A stretch of 64,000 nt of DNA from Oscillospiraceae bacterium (GCA_015066105.1 SVOY01000013.1:1-64000); one strand, 5' to 3'. Counted from the first letter of the stretch, positions 33,559 through 43,531 are shown. Notes: generated by a model not told the origin, from the letters alone. Numbers and translations are program-made.

Positions 33559-33586
33559 TTGACTTTATGCATACAGGCTATATAAT
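33559..33586 (+). promoter_or_regulatory. promoter of the acyl-CoA synthetase gene
   Basis: TTGACT (33559-33564) and TATAAT (33581-33586) have a 16-base spacer. A small hairpin, ACACAT/ATGTGT (33506-33524), lies just upstream. The leader to the ATG is about 65 bases. Confidence 0.7.
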
Positions 33587-33659
33587 TGTATTGAACTTAA
33601 ATTGTGATTACTTGTCATAATTTTAACAAGTTATACCAATAAAAAGGAAGGTAATATCA

Positions 33660-35369
33660 ATGGCTATTAAAATGACCCCTGCGGACTACGGCCCCCATAT
33701 TGAGCAATATCTCAGAGCACCCGAAACACAGTCCTGCTACGAATATCTTCACGAATGCTACAACCGCATCAGAAAGGACCTCGGCGACGATTACATAGCC
33801 TTTATGATTCCCGTTGCCGACCAGGAATCGGCAGTAAGAATGCCCCGTCTGCTTGCTGACATTGAAAAGCTTGCAAGCTATTTTGCTTCAATCGGCCTTA
33901 AAAAGGGTGACGTATACACTGTCTTTCTTCCCACCTGCGGACATGCCGTTGTTGCAATGTATGCTCTTAATAAGCTTGGCATTATAGCAAACTATGTTCA
34001 TCCTATGACTCCTCCCAATGCACTTGCGGAGATTATGTCACACACAAAGAGTAAGGGTATTTTTACTCTTGATATTCTTGCCGGACCCTTTGCTCCCCTT
34101 CTCAAGAACTATCCTACCGTCGTAGGCTCAGTTTCTGACTTTTGTGACGGTGTTGCTCTTCAGTATGCACTTTATAACGAAAAGCAGAACGCTAAGGTAC
34201 CCGAGCTTGATACAATCACAATTTACAAGGATATCCTTAAAATGGACCTTCCCGAAGCAGAGCTTGTTAAGGATATGGGCAAGCAGGACGCTTTCTATAT
34301 GCACGGTGGCGGAACAACGGGCAGAAGCAAGACAATCCGCCTTTCAAGCTACGCCTTTAACAGCCTTGCATATAAGTTCTATCTTCTTGACCTTCCTCAC
34401 GATTATAAAACAGCACACGCTATCAGTGCAATTCCCTGCTTCCACGCTTACGGCCTTGCAGGTGTTATCCACTACGGCATCTGTAACGCTTACAAGCCTT
34501 TCCTTTGTGCAAAGTTTGATGCACGTCAGACAAACGATATCATCCGCAAGTACAATGTTATTGAGTTCATCGGTGTGCCCAAGATGTTCCAGAAAATGAT
34601 GCAGGAGGACAACTTTGAAAACGAGGGCACAAAAAATCTTGCAATGGTTTTTGCAGGCTCAGACATTGTAAGCAAGGCCTTTGTTGATGAGTTTGATGCC
34701 ATTATGGAAAAGCACGGTGCCTCTGCCAGAATGTGCCGCGGCTACGGCCTTACGGAGGTTTGCGGTGTTGTAACCTCAAACGGCGGTGCAGGCCCCTACC
34801 GTAAGGATTCCACCGGCTTCCCCCTTTACGGCCTTACAATCGAAATCTGGGACGATGAATGTAACAAGCTTCCCGTGGGTGAGGTTGGTGAAATCTGCGT
34901 TACCGGTGACAGCATAATGAACGGCTACCTTCCCGACAGTGTTATCAACGAAAGCGGCATTTACACCGACGAAAACGGTGTGAACTGGATTCGCACCGGC
35001 GATATGGGTTATCTTGATGAGGACGGCTTTATGTACTTTGCAGGCAGAAAGAAGAGAATCATCATCATTTCCGGCTACAACATTTATCCCGCAACAATCG
35101 AAGAAAAGGTTGACACACTCCCCTACATCAACGAGGTTTGTGCCGTTCAGGGCTACAGTGAGGACGGCAAGCCCCTTGTTAAGCTTGTTGTTTCCCTCCT
35201 TGACAAGGAAGCCGACCACGAAAAGGTTATCGCTGACCTTAAGGCCTTCTGTGAAGCCAATCTTGAAAGCATTTCCGTACCGAGAAAGTATGAGATTATG
35301 GACCTTCTTCCCAGAACAAAGATGGAGAAGATTGACTTTATGAAGCTTTCAGACCCCGTACCGCAGTAA
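33660..35369 (+). CDS. AMP-forming acyl-CoA synthetase / ligase
   Basis: This 569-residue enzyme belongs to the AMP-binding (ANL) superfamily, which joins a carboxylic acid to CoA through an acyl-AMP. The P-loop is YMHGGGTTGRSK near 215, the A5 motif is GYGLTEVCG near 360, the A7 motif is RTGDMGYLD near 445 and the hinge GRKKRIIIISGYNIYP follows. The C-terminal Lys of motif A10 is in PRTKMEKIDF. The sequence does not tell whether the substrate is a short- or long-chain fatty or aromatic acid. It is a single gene with its own promoter and a strong terminator. Confidence 0.88.
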   Translation: MAIKMTPADYGPHIEQYLRAPETQSCYEYLHECYNRIRKDLGDDYIAFMIPVADQESAVRMPRLLADIEKLASYFASIGLKKGDVYTVFLPTCGHAVVAMYALNKLGIIANYVHPMTPPNALAEIMSHTKSKGIFTLDILAGPFAPLLKNYPTVVGSVSDFCDGVALQYALYNEKQNAKVPELDTITIYKDILKMDLPEAELVKDMGKQDAFYMHGGGTTGRSKTIRLSSYAFNSLAYKFYLLDLPHDYKTAHAISAIPCFHAYGLAGVIHYGICNAYKPFLCAKFDARQTNDIIRKYNVIEFIGVPKMFQKMMQEDNFENEGTKNLAMVFAGSDIVSKAFVDEFDAIMEKHGASARMCRGYGLTEVCGVVTSNGGAGPYRKDSTGFPLYGLTIEIWDDECNKLPVGEVGEICVTGDSIMNGYLPDSVINESGIYTDENGVNWIRTGDMGYLDEDGFMYFAGRKKRIIIISGYNIYPATIEEKVDTLPYINEVCAVQGYSEDGKPLVKLVVSLLDKEADHEKVIADLKAFCEANLESISVPRKYEIMDLLPRTKMEKIDFMKLSDPVPQ

Positions 35370-35384
35370 GAAAAGTAAAGACAA

Positions 35385-35436
35385 GAAAAGTTTTTTGGTT
35401 ACTTTTTTTCAAAAAAGTAACGCCTGACCGGCGAGG
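35385..35436 (+). repeat. 3'-UTR palindromic element, copy 2
   Basis: A perfect palindrome (35398-35421, arms GTTACTTTTTT) follows AAAAGTTTTTTG and precedes GCCTGACCGGCGAGG. Read with the acyl-CoA synthetase gene it begins about 15 bases after the stop codon and is followed by the terminator. Confidence 0.75.
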
Positions 35437-35477
35437 TCAATAAGCAACAATCAAACTTACTATTAAATAAAATTATT

Positions 35478-35516
35478 GGGGATGTAAAAAAACTCGTTTT
35501 TTTACATCCCCTTTTT
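35478..35516 (+). terminator. terminator of the acyl-CoA synthetase gene
   Basis: GGGGATGTAAAAA (35478-35490) pairs perfectly with TTTTTACATCCCC (35499-35511), followed by five T. Confidence 0.93.
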
Positions 35517-35517
35517 A

Positions 35518-35766
35518 GGGGCTAGGAAAAAATGCGCAGAATGAACAAACCGAGCCAAAATAAAGCTTTTAGCTTTATTTTGGGTTACCCGACGGCGTAC
35601 AAAGGTACCCCGAGGGCGAGGTTTGTTTATAGCATAAAACACAAAAACATCGTTTTTGTCTGTTTTCGAGAATTTTTATGTTTTAAGGGTTTCTTTGGTA
35701 GTTTAAAACCTAAAGAAACCCTTTATTTATCTTGTTTTATGCGGTCTGCACTTTTTTTACAGCCCC
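35518..35766. mobile_element. MITE-like element, 249 bases, terminal inverted repeats
   Basis: The ends are inverted copies of about 22 bases: GGGGCT...TGCGCAGA on the left and TCTGCAC...AGCCCC on the right. TTTTA flanks both sides (35513-35517, 35767-35771), a possible 5-base target duplication. Inside are three stem-loops: CCAAAATAAAGC/GCTTTATTTTGG (35555-35583) within AACAAACC/GGTTTGTT (35544-35627); ACAAAAAC/GTTTTTGT; and GGGTTTCTTT/AAAGAAACCC. No transposase is encoded, so any movement would be in trans. A plus-strand ORF through it is not credible as a gene. Confidence 0.6.
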
Positions 35767-35814
35767 TTTTATAATCTCTTGCGTTATTGATTAATCAGTA
35801 CCGCATTATATAAT

Positions 35815-35844
35815 AACACCGCCTTGTTTAAACAAAGCGGTGTT
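35815..35844. terminator. 30-base hairpin 3' of the second GPH transporter
   Basis: AACACCGC (35815-35822) pairs with GCGGTGTT (35837-35844), with TTGTTTAAACAA in the centre. The T-run is weak on both sides. Confidence 0.5.
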
Positions 35845-35859
35845 AACTGTTTTATTTGC

Positions 35860-35914
35860 GCTCGCCGCGCAGGCATTACTTTTCTTGTAAGAAAAGTAAT
35901 CAAAAGAACTTTAC
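35860..35914 (-). repeat. 3'-UTR palindromic element, copy 3
   Basis: ATTACTTTTCTT (35875-35886) and AAGAAAAGTAAT (35889-35900) form a 12-bp stem. CTCGCCGCGCAGGC lies on one side and CAAAAGAACTTTAC on the other. Read with the GPH transporter gene it starts about 11 bases after the stop codon and precedes a hairpin. Confidence 0.8.
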
Positions 35915-35925
35915 ATTTTCTTTTA

Positions 35926-38307
35926 TTATTTGTTAAGCTTTTTGGCAGCCTTTGCAGCTTCCTTTTCTTCCTTGAGCTGTCTTGTTCTTGCAGCCTTTTC
36001 TTCCTCAAGGCGCTTCTGCTCATCAAGCTGTGCCTGACGTGCAGCTTCAGCTGCTGCCTTACTCTCTTCATACATTGCGGCAATGTCATCAAAGTGAGCG
36101 TAGTTTTCCTTATCCTTCATAAGCTTTTCAGCGTCAAGATAGGGCTTGGCGGCGCGGGCAAACTGAGCCTGCTTATCCATCTCAGTCTTAGTGTCCTTCT
36201 GAATCTGCTTCTTTTCAAGCTTAAGCTGCTTGATTTCAACATTAAGTGAGGTTACAAGTGCACTGTCCTTAGCCTTCTTAGCCTCGTCTCTCTTAAGGTA
36301 AAGAGCTCTGAGCTTTTCGTCAGCGGCATCCTCTGCATTGTAAAGCCTTTCAATAACTGCAAAGTCAGGCTGTACAAATTCGTCAACACTCTTATAATAC
36401 TTTTTGATTGCCTTGCAGGAGGCCTTTTTGTTCTTGGCAATTTCAATAGCAAACTTACGAAGCTCTTTTTCTTCCATTGTCTCTGTAGGCATAATCTTAG
36501 CAGCTGCAAGCTCTTCTCTGATAGCGTTGATATCAGCATTGTAAAGGCCTGCAAGACCTGCGTGGTAAACCTTTTCGTTAGCGGCAACCTTGGTCATAAC
36601 AACCTTGGAGCTGAACTTTTCAAGCTCGGCAATAACAAACTTTGCAATTTCAATTTCTTCGTTTTCAGCCTTAAGCTTTCTGCGTTCCTTACCGGAAAGC
36701 TTCTTGTCAATTTCCTTAACTGAAAGAACAGCAGTTTCTCTTGCGCTGCGGATGATGTCAATAGCTTCAACAAGCTCGGCATCATTGCGCACGCCGTTGC
36801 CGTAGTCTTCAAACATAGCACGGATTTTAAGAACACGGATAATGCCCTTCTGATCCTTTTCCTTAAGGTCATAGAAGAGGTAGGGAACCATATTAAGGAA
36901 TGCACCGAATGCGGCCATAAGAATAATTGTGCCAACAATCTTGGGAAGTAAGCCTGCTTCACCTGTTTCCACGTCAAGAATAGCAAGTGAGTTTTCGTAG
37001 CCGTTACCCTCGTAAATGCCGTAATGCTCATAAACAAAGGGAATAATTGATGATGTAACAAGTGTTACGATATTACCGATAGTCTGAACGGTTGCAAACA
37101 TACCGTCGATTCTTTCACCTGTCTTATACTGATGATAGTCACGGATATCAGCCTGAATAGCAGGTGTTGTAATCTGCTCAAAGGCGCCGAAGAGCCAGTT
37201 GAAGTAAACGCAGATTGCAAGCCAGTAAATATTGCTTCTGTTAAGACCCATAGCAAGAATACAGACAATATTCATTGTGTTGACGCCGATAAGCACATTC
37301 TTTTTACCGAAGCGGCGGATACAGAAGGGAGCAATAATCATACCCCACATAGAAGCATTACCTACAACGGTATTAATAATACCCATTGTGGTACCGTTAC
37401 ATGCGTGGCCGTAGTTGTAGGTCCAGTTCATAATATTTCCGTAGGAGCCTTCAAGGAAGCCGAGCCAGCCTGCAAGAGCAATAATCCAGAAATACTTATT
37501 CTTTGCAACGGATTTGAATGAATCGGCAAAGCGTACCTGAACAACACGAGTCTTTGCCTGAACAATTTTTTCCTTTGTGTTAGCAAAAACAACAATTGTA
37601 AGACCGATACCTATAAGTGAGAATACGGGATAGGTAACTCTGTAAAGTCTGATGTCATCCATCCTGTTATTGGTAAGATACTGTGAAACAACAGGAAGAA
37701 TAATATTTGCAATAGAAGGAGCGAGTGAATAAACAACACTCTTGATTGCAAGTACGTCTGTTCTTTCCTGTGTGTTGGGTGAAAGAACATGGATAAGATT
37801 GGTATAGGCATCACTGAAGAAGTTAAAGAAGAACTGCAACAGCAAATTGAAAATCAGGACTACTGCCGCCTTTGCAACATATCCTCCGTCAAGGTTGAAT
37901 ATCTCACCCGGGAACATATCATAAAGCTTATCGTAGGGGAACCAAACATATGCCAGTGCAATAATGATTGTGGGGATACCCATTGAAATAAGATAAGGTC
38001 TGTACTTACCGGCCTTATTTCGGGTATTGTCAATCATATTAGCTCTGATTGCAGTCAAAGGAATATTTGACAGTGTTGCGATAACATAAAGTATGTACAT
38101 ATGAGTGGGAGAAAGACCGATTGCACCGCCGACGATCATATTGTTGATGTTAACAGCAAGCTGACCGCCCATGTAGATAAGGAAATACGCACCGATACCG
38201 CCGCCGGCATAAGCTGCAATTTCCTTAAAGGTCATGTAACGTCCGGGCATTGGAATTTTCCAATAGGTACGGGCGTCGGAAAGAATTGAGTTGATTTTGT
38301 TAGCCAT
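35926..38307 (-). CDS. GPH-family symporter paralogue with long coiled-coil tail
   Basis: This 793-residue protein has a 12-helix membrane domain like the 16420-18585 protein, with matching loops (SPNTQERTDV, DIRDYHQYKTGERIDG, VLKIRAMF). The cytoplasmic tail of about 300 residues aligns with its paralogue: VIAELEKFSSK against VVEELEKFTTK, and FARAAKPYLDAEKLM against YERATKPYTESELLL. The final 60 residues are an extra Ala/Glu/Lys coiled coil (ARQAQLDEQKRLEEEKAA). The substrate is unknown. The start has GAGGAGG upstream. It is a single gene between the palindrome-rich region and the purine operon. Confidence 0.85.
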   Translation of the reverse strand: MANKINSILSDARTYWKIPMPGRYMTFKEIAAYAGGGIGAYFLIYMGGQLAVNINNMIVGGAIGLSPTHMYILYVIATLSNIPLTAIRANMIDNTRNKAGKYRPYLISMGIPTIIIALAYVWFPYDKLYDMFPGEIFNLDGGYVAKAAVVLIFNLLLQFFFNFFSDAYTNLIHVLSPNTQERTDVLAIKSVVYSLAPSIANIILPVVSQYLTNNRMDDIRLYRVTYPVFSLIGIGLTIVVFANTKEKIVQAKTRVVQVRFADSFKSVAKNKYFWIIALAGWLGFLEGSYGNIMNWTYNYGHACNGTTMGIINTVVGNASMWGMIIAPFCIRRFGKKNVLIGVNTMNIVCILAMGLNRSNIYWLAICVYFNWLFGAFEQITTPAIQADIRDYHQYKTGERIDGMFATVQTIGNIVTLVTSSIIPFVYEHYGIYEGNGYENSLAILDVETGEAGLLPKIVGTIILMAAFGAFLNMVPYLFYDLKEKDQKGIIRVLKIRAMFEDYGNGVRNDAELVEAIDIIRSARETAVLSVKEIDKKLSGKERRKLKAENEEIEIAKFVIAELEKFSSKVVMTKVAANEKVYHAGLAGLYNADINAIREELAAAKIMPTETMEEKELRKFAIEIAKNKKASCKAIKKYYKSVDEFVQPDFAVIERLYNAEDAADEKLRALYLKRDEAKKAKDSALVTSLNVEIKQLKLEKKQIQKDTKTEMDKQAQFARAAKPYLDAEKLMKDKENYAHFDDIAAMYEESKAAAEAARQAQLDEQKRLEEEKAARTRQLKEEKEAAKAAKKLNK

Positions 38308-38358
38308 TTTATTCCTCCTCGTTTTTCACAAGGCGCAATGCACCTTTATATCTTTGGT

Positions 38359-38367
38359 ATTATAACA
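38359..38367 (-). promoter_or_regulatory. extended -10 promoter of the second GPH transporter
   Basis: TGTTATAAT on the minus strand is an extended -10 element; no good -35 box is seen. It lies about 50 bases upstream of the ATG. Confidence 0.55.
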
Positions 38368-38474
38368 CAAACTGAATACTAAATCTATATTAAAACTACC
38401 TTTATATAAAAATCGGTTTTTTTGACAAATTAGTTCTTTAAACTTTGGTTAAATTGACAGTTTAAAAGTGCAAA

Positions 38475-38508
38475 TGTAAATCACCGATGAACTCATCGGT
38501 GATTTACA
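38475..38508 (-). terminator. terminator of the purine operon
   Basis: A 16-bp perfect stem, TGTAAATCACCGATGA with its complement (38475-38490, 38493-38508), starts 19 bases after the purL stop. T-rich sequence follows on the minus side. Confidence 0.85.
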
Positions 38509-38526
38509 GATAGATACTATTTTGAA

Positions 38527-41500
38527 TTATTTGAAATATTCCACAGCTGCCTTGAACATCTGAATATCATATTCACCGGGAACATTCTTATAAAGTCCGT
38601 CACCGATACGCTCACTGTGACCCATCTTACCGAATACTCGGCCATCGGGTGAAGTGATACCCTCGATTGCGCAGAGTGAACCGTTGGGATTAAAGTCGAT
38701 ATCAGAGGTAGCCTTGCCGTCAAGGTCAACATACTGTGTTGCAATCTGGCCGTTGGCGGCAAGCTCCTTGATGAGCTCTGCCGAGGCGAGGAACTTACCC
38801 TCACCGTGTGAAATGGGAACATTTACAACGTCGCCTACATTCATACGGCTGAGCCAGGGTGACTTTGTTGAAGCAATACGTGTATGCACAATTCTTGACT
38901 GGTGGCGGCTGATGTTGTTGAAGGTAAGGGTGGGACAGCTTTCATCTGTGTCAATAATCTTACCGTAGGGAACAAGTCCGAGCTTGATAAGAGCCTGGAA
39001 GCCGTTACAGATACCGCACATAAGACCGTCACGGTTATCAAGAAGGTCGGTAACTGCCTCTTTTACTGCAGGGTTGCGGAAGAAAGCGGTAATGAACTTT
39101 GCTGAGCCGTCGGGCTCGTCACCGCCTGAGAAGCCGCCGGGGATAAAGATAATCTGAGCTTCCTTAACCTTCTGTGAAAAGCCTTCAACGCTTCTTGCAA
39201 CGTCCTCTGCCGTAAGGTTTCTGATTACAAAAATCTCAGCCTCGCCGCCTGCCTTTTCAACTGCGCGTGCCGAATCGTATTCGCAGTTTGTGCCGGGGAA
39301 TACGGGAATAAGCACCTTGGGCCTTGCAACCTTGTTTGCAGGTGCTGCACTGCACTTGCCGTCAAAGGAGAAGGTGGGAATTTCACCCTTATCCTCTTTT
39401 GCCTTTGTGGGATATACATCCTCAAGGATTGCGGTGTGGAGCTTGTAAAGCTCCTCTATTGAAGCGCTGTCATCCTCAAGGGTAATTACGGCCTCTTCGG
39501 TTGTTGTACCGATTTTCATTACGCCGGGAAGCTCAACATCCTCGCTGAGCTCTGCAACAATGAAGCCCCACATACCGAGATGCCAGTTTTCACCTAAGCT
39601 TGCAGATGAGCTGAAGCCGATGTTGTTACCGAAGCTCATCTTCATAACTGCCTCGCCGATGCCGCGTTCAACAGCCCAGGAGGCCTTTACCTTACCGACC
39701 TTGCAAAGTGCATGGAAGGCATCCCAAGTAGCCTTGAGGCTGTCTGCACTTTCGTCCTTTGCACCGAAGAGATAAACGGGATTGCCTGCCTGTTTGAACT
39801 CGGGGCTGATAACGTCCTGCTTCTTAATGGGTGCAATAGCAAAGGAGATAAGTGTGGGAGGTACGTCCTTATCAAGGAAGGAGCCGGACATTGAGTCCTT
39901 ACCGCCGATTGCAGCGGCACCCAATTCAAGCTGAGCATCAAGTGCACCGAGAAGAGCGGCAAAGGGCTTGCCCCAACGCTCGGGCTCGGTTCTGAGCTTT
40001 TCAAAGAATTCCTGAAGTGTAAGATAAGCAAGCTTGTAATCACAGCCTGCGGCAACAAGCTTTGCTACTGAGTTATAAATTGCGGCGTGAGCACCCGTAT
40101 AGGGGTCAACGCTGAGATGGTCGGGGTCACAGCCCCAGCTGAATACGCTTGCCATATCCGTTTCCTGACCGGGAAGCACGGGTAATACGGCTGCCATTGA
40201 CTGGGCGGGAGTAAGCTGACGCTTACCGCCGTAGGGCATAATAACACTGCCTGCACCGATTGTTGAGTCAAAGCGTTCAACAAGGCCTCTCTGGCTTGCG
40301 GTGCGAAGGTCGGCGGCCATTTCACGAAGTGAAGAGAACATAGCCTTGCTCAGTACGGTAAGGTCCTTTTCCGTAACGTCAACGTCAGTATGCTTAACTG
40401 CACCGTTAGTGTCAAGGAACTCACGGCTGAGGTCGGCAATGATATTGCCCTTCCACTTCATAACCATACGCTCCTGCTCGGTTACAACAGCAACACGGTA
40501 GGCTTCAAGGTTTTCAGCCTCGGCAAATTCTATGAATCTGTCGGCATCCTCTGCGGCAACAACAACTGCCATACGCTCCTGTGATTCGGAAATGGCAATT
40601 TCAGTGCCGTCAAGGCCCTCGTACTTTTTGCGTACTGCGTCAAGGTCAATCTGAAGGCCGGGAGCAAGCTCACCTATTGCAACGGATACACCGCCTGCGC
40701 CGAAGTCATTGCAGCGCTTGATAAGGCGTGTTACCTCAGCGTTGCGGAAAAGACGCTGAATCTTTCTTTCCTCGGGGGCATTACCCTTCTGAACCTCAGA
40801 GGCCATTGTGGTAAGGGATTTCATATTGTGGCTCTTTGATGAGCCGGTGGCACCGCCGATGCCGTCACGGCCGGTACGACCGCCGAGAAGCACGATTACG
40901 TCTCCGGGAGCGGGACGCTCACGGCGCACATTATAAGCGGGAGCGGCGGCAACAACTGCACCGCATTCAAGGCGCTTTGCAACAAATCCCTCATGGTAGA
41001 TTTCTGCAACGTGACCTGTGGCAAGGCCAATCTGATTACCGTAGGAGGAATAGCCTGCGGCGGCAGTCTGGCAGATTTTACGCTGAGGAAGCTTACCTGC
41101 CATAGTTTCGGCAATGGTTTTTCTCGGGTCGCCTGCGCCTGTTACGCGCATTGCCTGGTGAACATATGCACGGCCTGAAAGCGGGTCACGGATACAGCCG
41201 CCGATACAGGTAGCGGCACCGCCGAAGGGTTCAATTTCCGTAGGATGGTTATGGGTTTCGTTCTTGAACATAAGAAGCCAATCCTGGTCCTCGCCGTTAA
41301 CCGTTGCGGTAACGTGAATTGAGCAGGCATTGATTTCCTCACTTTCGTCAAGCTCGGGAAGCATACCGCGCTTTTTAAGGGTCTTTGTACCGATGGTAGC
41401 AATATCCATAAGGGTCTGAGGACGTGCGGCGGCCTTTTCTTCGCCGTAAACCTCAACCCTTGCGGCAAGATAACGCTCATAAGCGGCCTGCACTGCAGGG

Positions 41501-42216
41501 TCACTGATACGCACGTTATCAATATGAGTTGAGAAGGTTGTGTGACGGCAATGGTCTGACCAATATGTGTCAACAACGCGGATTTCCGTAATAGTGGGGT
41601 CTCTCTTTTCAGTATCTCTGAAATAAGCCTGAAGGAACTTGAGGTCGTCAAGGTCCATAGCAAGACCCTTTTCGTCAAGAAGCTCAGCGAGTGCTTTTTC
41701 ATCCATTGTGATAAAGCCCTCTACGGTTGCAACGGTTTCGGGAGCGGCGTATGTAGCGGCAAGGGTTTCGGGAACCGAAAGCTCTGCCTCACGGCTTTCA
41801 ACCGCATTGATTACGTGATGCTTGAAGGCTGCGATATCAGCCTCGGTAAGCTCACCGTAAAGAGCATAAACCTTTGCAGTACGGATAAGGGGACGCTCAC
41901 CCTGAGAGATAATCTGAATACACTGGGCGGCAGAGTCGGCTCTCTGATCAAACTGACCGGGAAGTGCTTCAACCGCAAAAACGTAAGCCTCGGGAATTTC
42001 CACGCTTTCTGAAACATTATCGAGCTGAGGCTCCGAAAAAACTGTTTTTACAGCGTAGGAAAATAACTCCTCGGTAATGTTTTCTGCATCGTAGCGGTTG
42101 AAAAGACGGATGTTCTCTATCCTTTCAATGCCGAGCAGATTTTTTGCTTCACCAAGAAGGCTCTTTGCTTCGTTGTCAAGTCCTGCCTTCTTTTCCACAA
42201 ATATGCGATATACCAT
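38527..42216 (-). CDS. purL: phosphoribosylformylglycinamidine synthase, single-chain
   Basis: PurL converts FGAR, glutamine and ATP to FGAM, the fourth purine step. The 1229 residues combine the linker, the two AIR-synthetase-like halves (HNHPTEIEPFGGAATCIGG near 295; DRDGIGGATGSSKS near 450) and a C-terminal glutaminase. The glutaminase has FPGTNCEYD, the nucleophile Cys in MCGICNGFQ and a His/Glu pair in SHGEGKF, so it looks active. The length fits the Clostridium-type single-chain form. It starts right after the purD stop codon, with AAGGAGG inside purD, and is the last gene of the operon. Confidence 0.96.
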   Translation of the reverse strand: MVYRIFVEKKAGLDNEAKSLLGEAKNLLGIERIENIRLFNRYDAENITEELFSYAVKTVFSEPQLDNVSESVEIPEAYVFAVEALPGQFDQRADSAAQCIQIISQGERPLIRTAKVYALYGELTEADIAAFKHHVINAVESREAELSVPETLAATYAAPETVATVEGFITMDEKALAELLDEKGLAMDLDDLKFLQAYFRDTEKRDPTITEIRVVDTYWSDHCRHTTFSTHIDNVRISDPAVQAAYERYLAARVEVYGEEKAAARPQTLMDIATIGTKTLKKRGMLPELDESEEINACSIHVTATVNGEDQDWLLMFKNETHNHPTEIEPFGGAATCIGGCIRDPLSGRAYVHQAMRVTGAGDPRKTIAETMAGKLPQRKICQTAAAGYSSYGNQIGLATGHVAEIYHEGFVAKRLECGAVVAAAPAYNVRRERPAPGDVIVLLGGRTGRDGIGGATGSSKSHNMKSLTTMASEVQKGNAPEERKIQRLFRNAEVTRLIKRCNDFGAGGVSVAIGELAPGLQIDLDAVRKKYEGLDGTEIAISESQERMAVVVAAEDADRFIEFAEAENLEAYRVAVVTEQERMVMKWKGNIIADLSREFLDTNGAVKHTDVDVTEKDLTVLSKAMFSSLREMAADLRTASQRGLVERFDSTIGAGSVIMPYGGKRQLTPAQSMAAVLPVLPGQETDMASVFSWGCDPDHLSVDPYTGAHAAIYNSVAKLVAAGCDYKLAYLTLQEFFEKLRTEPERWGKPFAALLGALDAQLELGAAAIGGKDSMSGSFLDKDVPPTLISFAIAPIKKQDVISPEFKQAGNPVYLFGAKDESADSLKATWDAFHALCKVGKVKASWAVERGIGEAVMKMSFGNNIGFSSSASLGENWHLGMWGFIVAELSEDVELPGVMKIGTTTEEAVITLEDDSASIEELYKLHTAILEDVYPTKAKEDKGEIPTFSFDGKCSAAPANKVARPKVLIPVFPGTNCEYDSARAVEKAGGEAEIFVIRNLTAEDVARSVEGFSQKVKEAQIIFIPGGFSGGDEPDGSAKFITAFFRNPAVKEAVTDLLDNRDGLMCGICNGFQALIKLGLVPYGKIIDTDESCPTLTFNNISRHQSRIVHTRIASTKSPWLSRMNVGDVVNVPISHGEGKFLASAELIKELAANGQIATQYVDLDGKATSDIDFNPNGSLCAIEGITSPDGRVFGKMGHSERIGDGLYKNVPGEYDIQMFKAAVEYFK

Positions 42217-43479
42217 TTATTTTGCCTCCTTGGCTTTTTTGCCTATATCTTTTCTGTAAAAGGCATTTGCAAAAGTAACCTTCTGCACCTTTTCATATGC
42301 ACTGTCAATAGCCTTTTCAAGGCTTTCCTCAACGGCGGTAACACCCAGCACTCTGCCGCCTGCATTTTTGAGAATACCGTCCTCAAGCCTTGCACCGGCA
42401 ACGTAAACGCTGTCCTTTACCTCGTCTGCAATCTTAATCTCGTAGCCGCTCTCATACTTCTGAGGATAGCCCTCTGAAGCCATAATAACACAGCAGGCAT
42501 TCTTATCGGCAAACTTAACCTCGGTTTCGGCAAGGGTGCCCTCGGTGGTTGCCTTCATAACGGTGAGAAGGTCACTTTCAAGAAGAGGAAGCACAACCTG
42601 GGTTTCGGGGTCACCGAAGCGGCAGTTATATTCGATTACCTTGGGGCCCTTTTCCGTGAGCATAAGGCCGAAATAAAGGCAGCCCTTAAAGCTTCTGTCC
42701 TCTTTGTTCATAGCCTCAATTGTGGGAAGAAAAATTTCCTTCATACATCTTTCGGCAACCTCTGCCGTGTAATAGGGGTTGGGGGCAACGGTGCCCATAC
42801 CGCCCGTGTTAAGGCCCTTATCTCCGTCAAGCGCACGCTTGTGGTCCATTGAAGAAATCATCGGAACAACGGTTTTTCCGTCTGTAAACGAAAGCACGGA
42901 AACCTCGGGACCTGTAAGAAACTCTTCAACAACAACCTGACTGCCGCTTTCACCGAAGATTTTATCCTCCATCATTGACCTTACGGCGGCCTTCGCCTCG
43001 TCGCGGGTCATTGCAATGATAACGCCCTTGCCGAGTGCAAGTCCGTCAGCCTTGATAACTGTGGGAACGGGAGCTGTTTCAAGATATGCGAGAGCACCTT
43101 CAAGGTCTGTAAATACCTCGTATTCCGCTGTGGGAATACCGTATTTTTTCATAAGATTTTTTGAAAAAACCTTACTGCCTTCAATTATAGCCGCCTTCTT
43201 TTCGGGGCCGAAGCAGGGAATTCCCAGCTTTGTAAGCTCGTCAACACAGCCGAGAACAAGCGGGTCGTCGGGAGCAACAACGGCATAATCAATACCCTTT
43301 TCCTTTGCAAATTCGCAAATAGCAGGAAGGTCGGTTGCCTTTATGCTTACGCAGGTGGCGTCAGCGGCAATGCCGCCGTTACCGGGAAGTGCGTAGATTT
43401 CTTTGATATCCTTGTTTTCCTTAAGCTTTTTTATGATGGCGTGCTCACGTCCGCCACCGCCTACAACCATAATTTTCAT
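42217..43479 (-). CDS. purD: phosphoribosylamine-glycine ligase
   Basis: PurD joins glycine to 5-phosphoribosylamine to give GAR, the second purine step. The protein has 420 residues with an ATP-grasp fold: N-terminal VVGGGGREHAI, ATP site VIKADGLALGKGV near 140, GGMGTVAPNPYY near 230 and RFGDPETQVVLPLL near 285. I chose the ATG at 43479, giving MKIMVVGGGG, because GAGGAG is seven bases upstream. The longer start at 43494 has none. purL follows immediately. Confidence 0.96.
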   Translation of the reverse strand: MKIMVVGGGGREHAIIKKLKENKDIKEIYALPGNGGIAADATCVSIKATDLPAICEFAKEKGIDYAVVAPDDPLVLGCVDELTKLGIPCFGPEKKAAIIEGSKVFSKNLMKKYGIPTAEYEVFTDLEGALAYLETAPVPTVIKADGLALGKGVIIAMTRDEAKAAVRSMMEDKIFGESGSQVVVEEFLTGPEVSVLSFTDGKTVVPMISSMDHKRALDGDKGLNTGGMGTVAPNPYYTAEVAERCMKEIFLPTIEAMNKEDRSFKGCLYFGLMLTEKGPKVIEYNCRFGDPETQVVLPLLESDLLTVMKATTEGTLAETEVKFADKNACCVIMASEGYPQKYESGYEIKIADEVKDSVYVAGARLEDGILKNAGGRVLGVTAVEESLEKAIDSAYEKVQKVTFANAFYRKDIGKKAKEAK

Positions 43480-43531
43480 ATATAAACTCCTCAAGGAGAC
43501 GGTGTTTCACGTCTCCTTTATTATACTAGTA

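Noticed and set aside
35532-35774. 80-residue plus-strand ORF
   Set aside because: It lies inside the MITE-like element with its nested palindromes, has no clear ribosome binding site and no recognisable domain.
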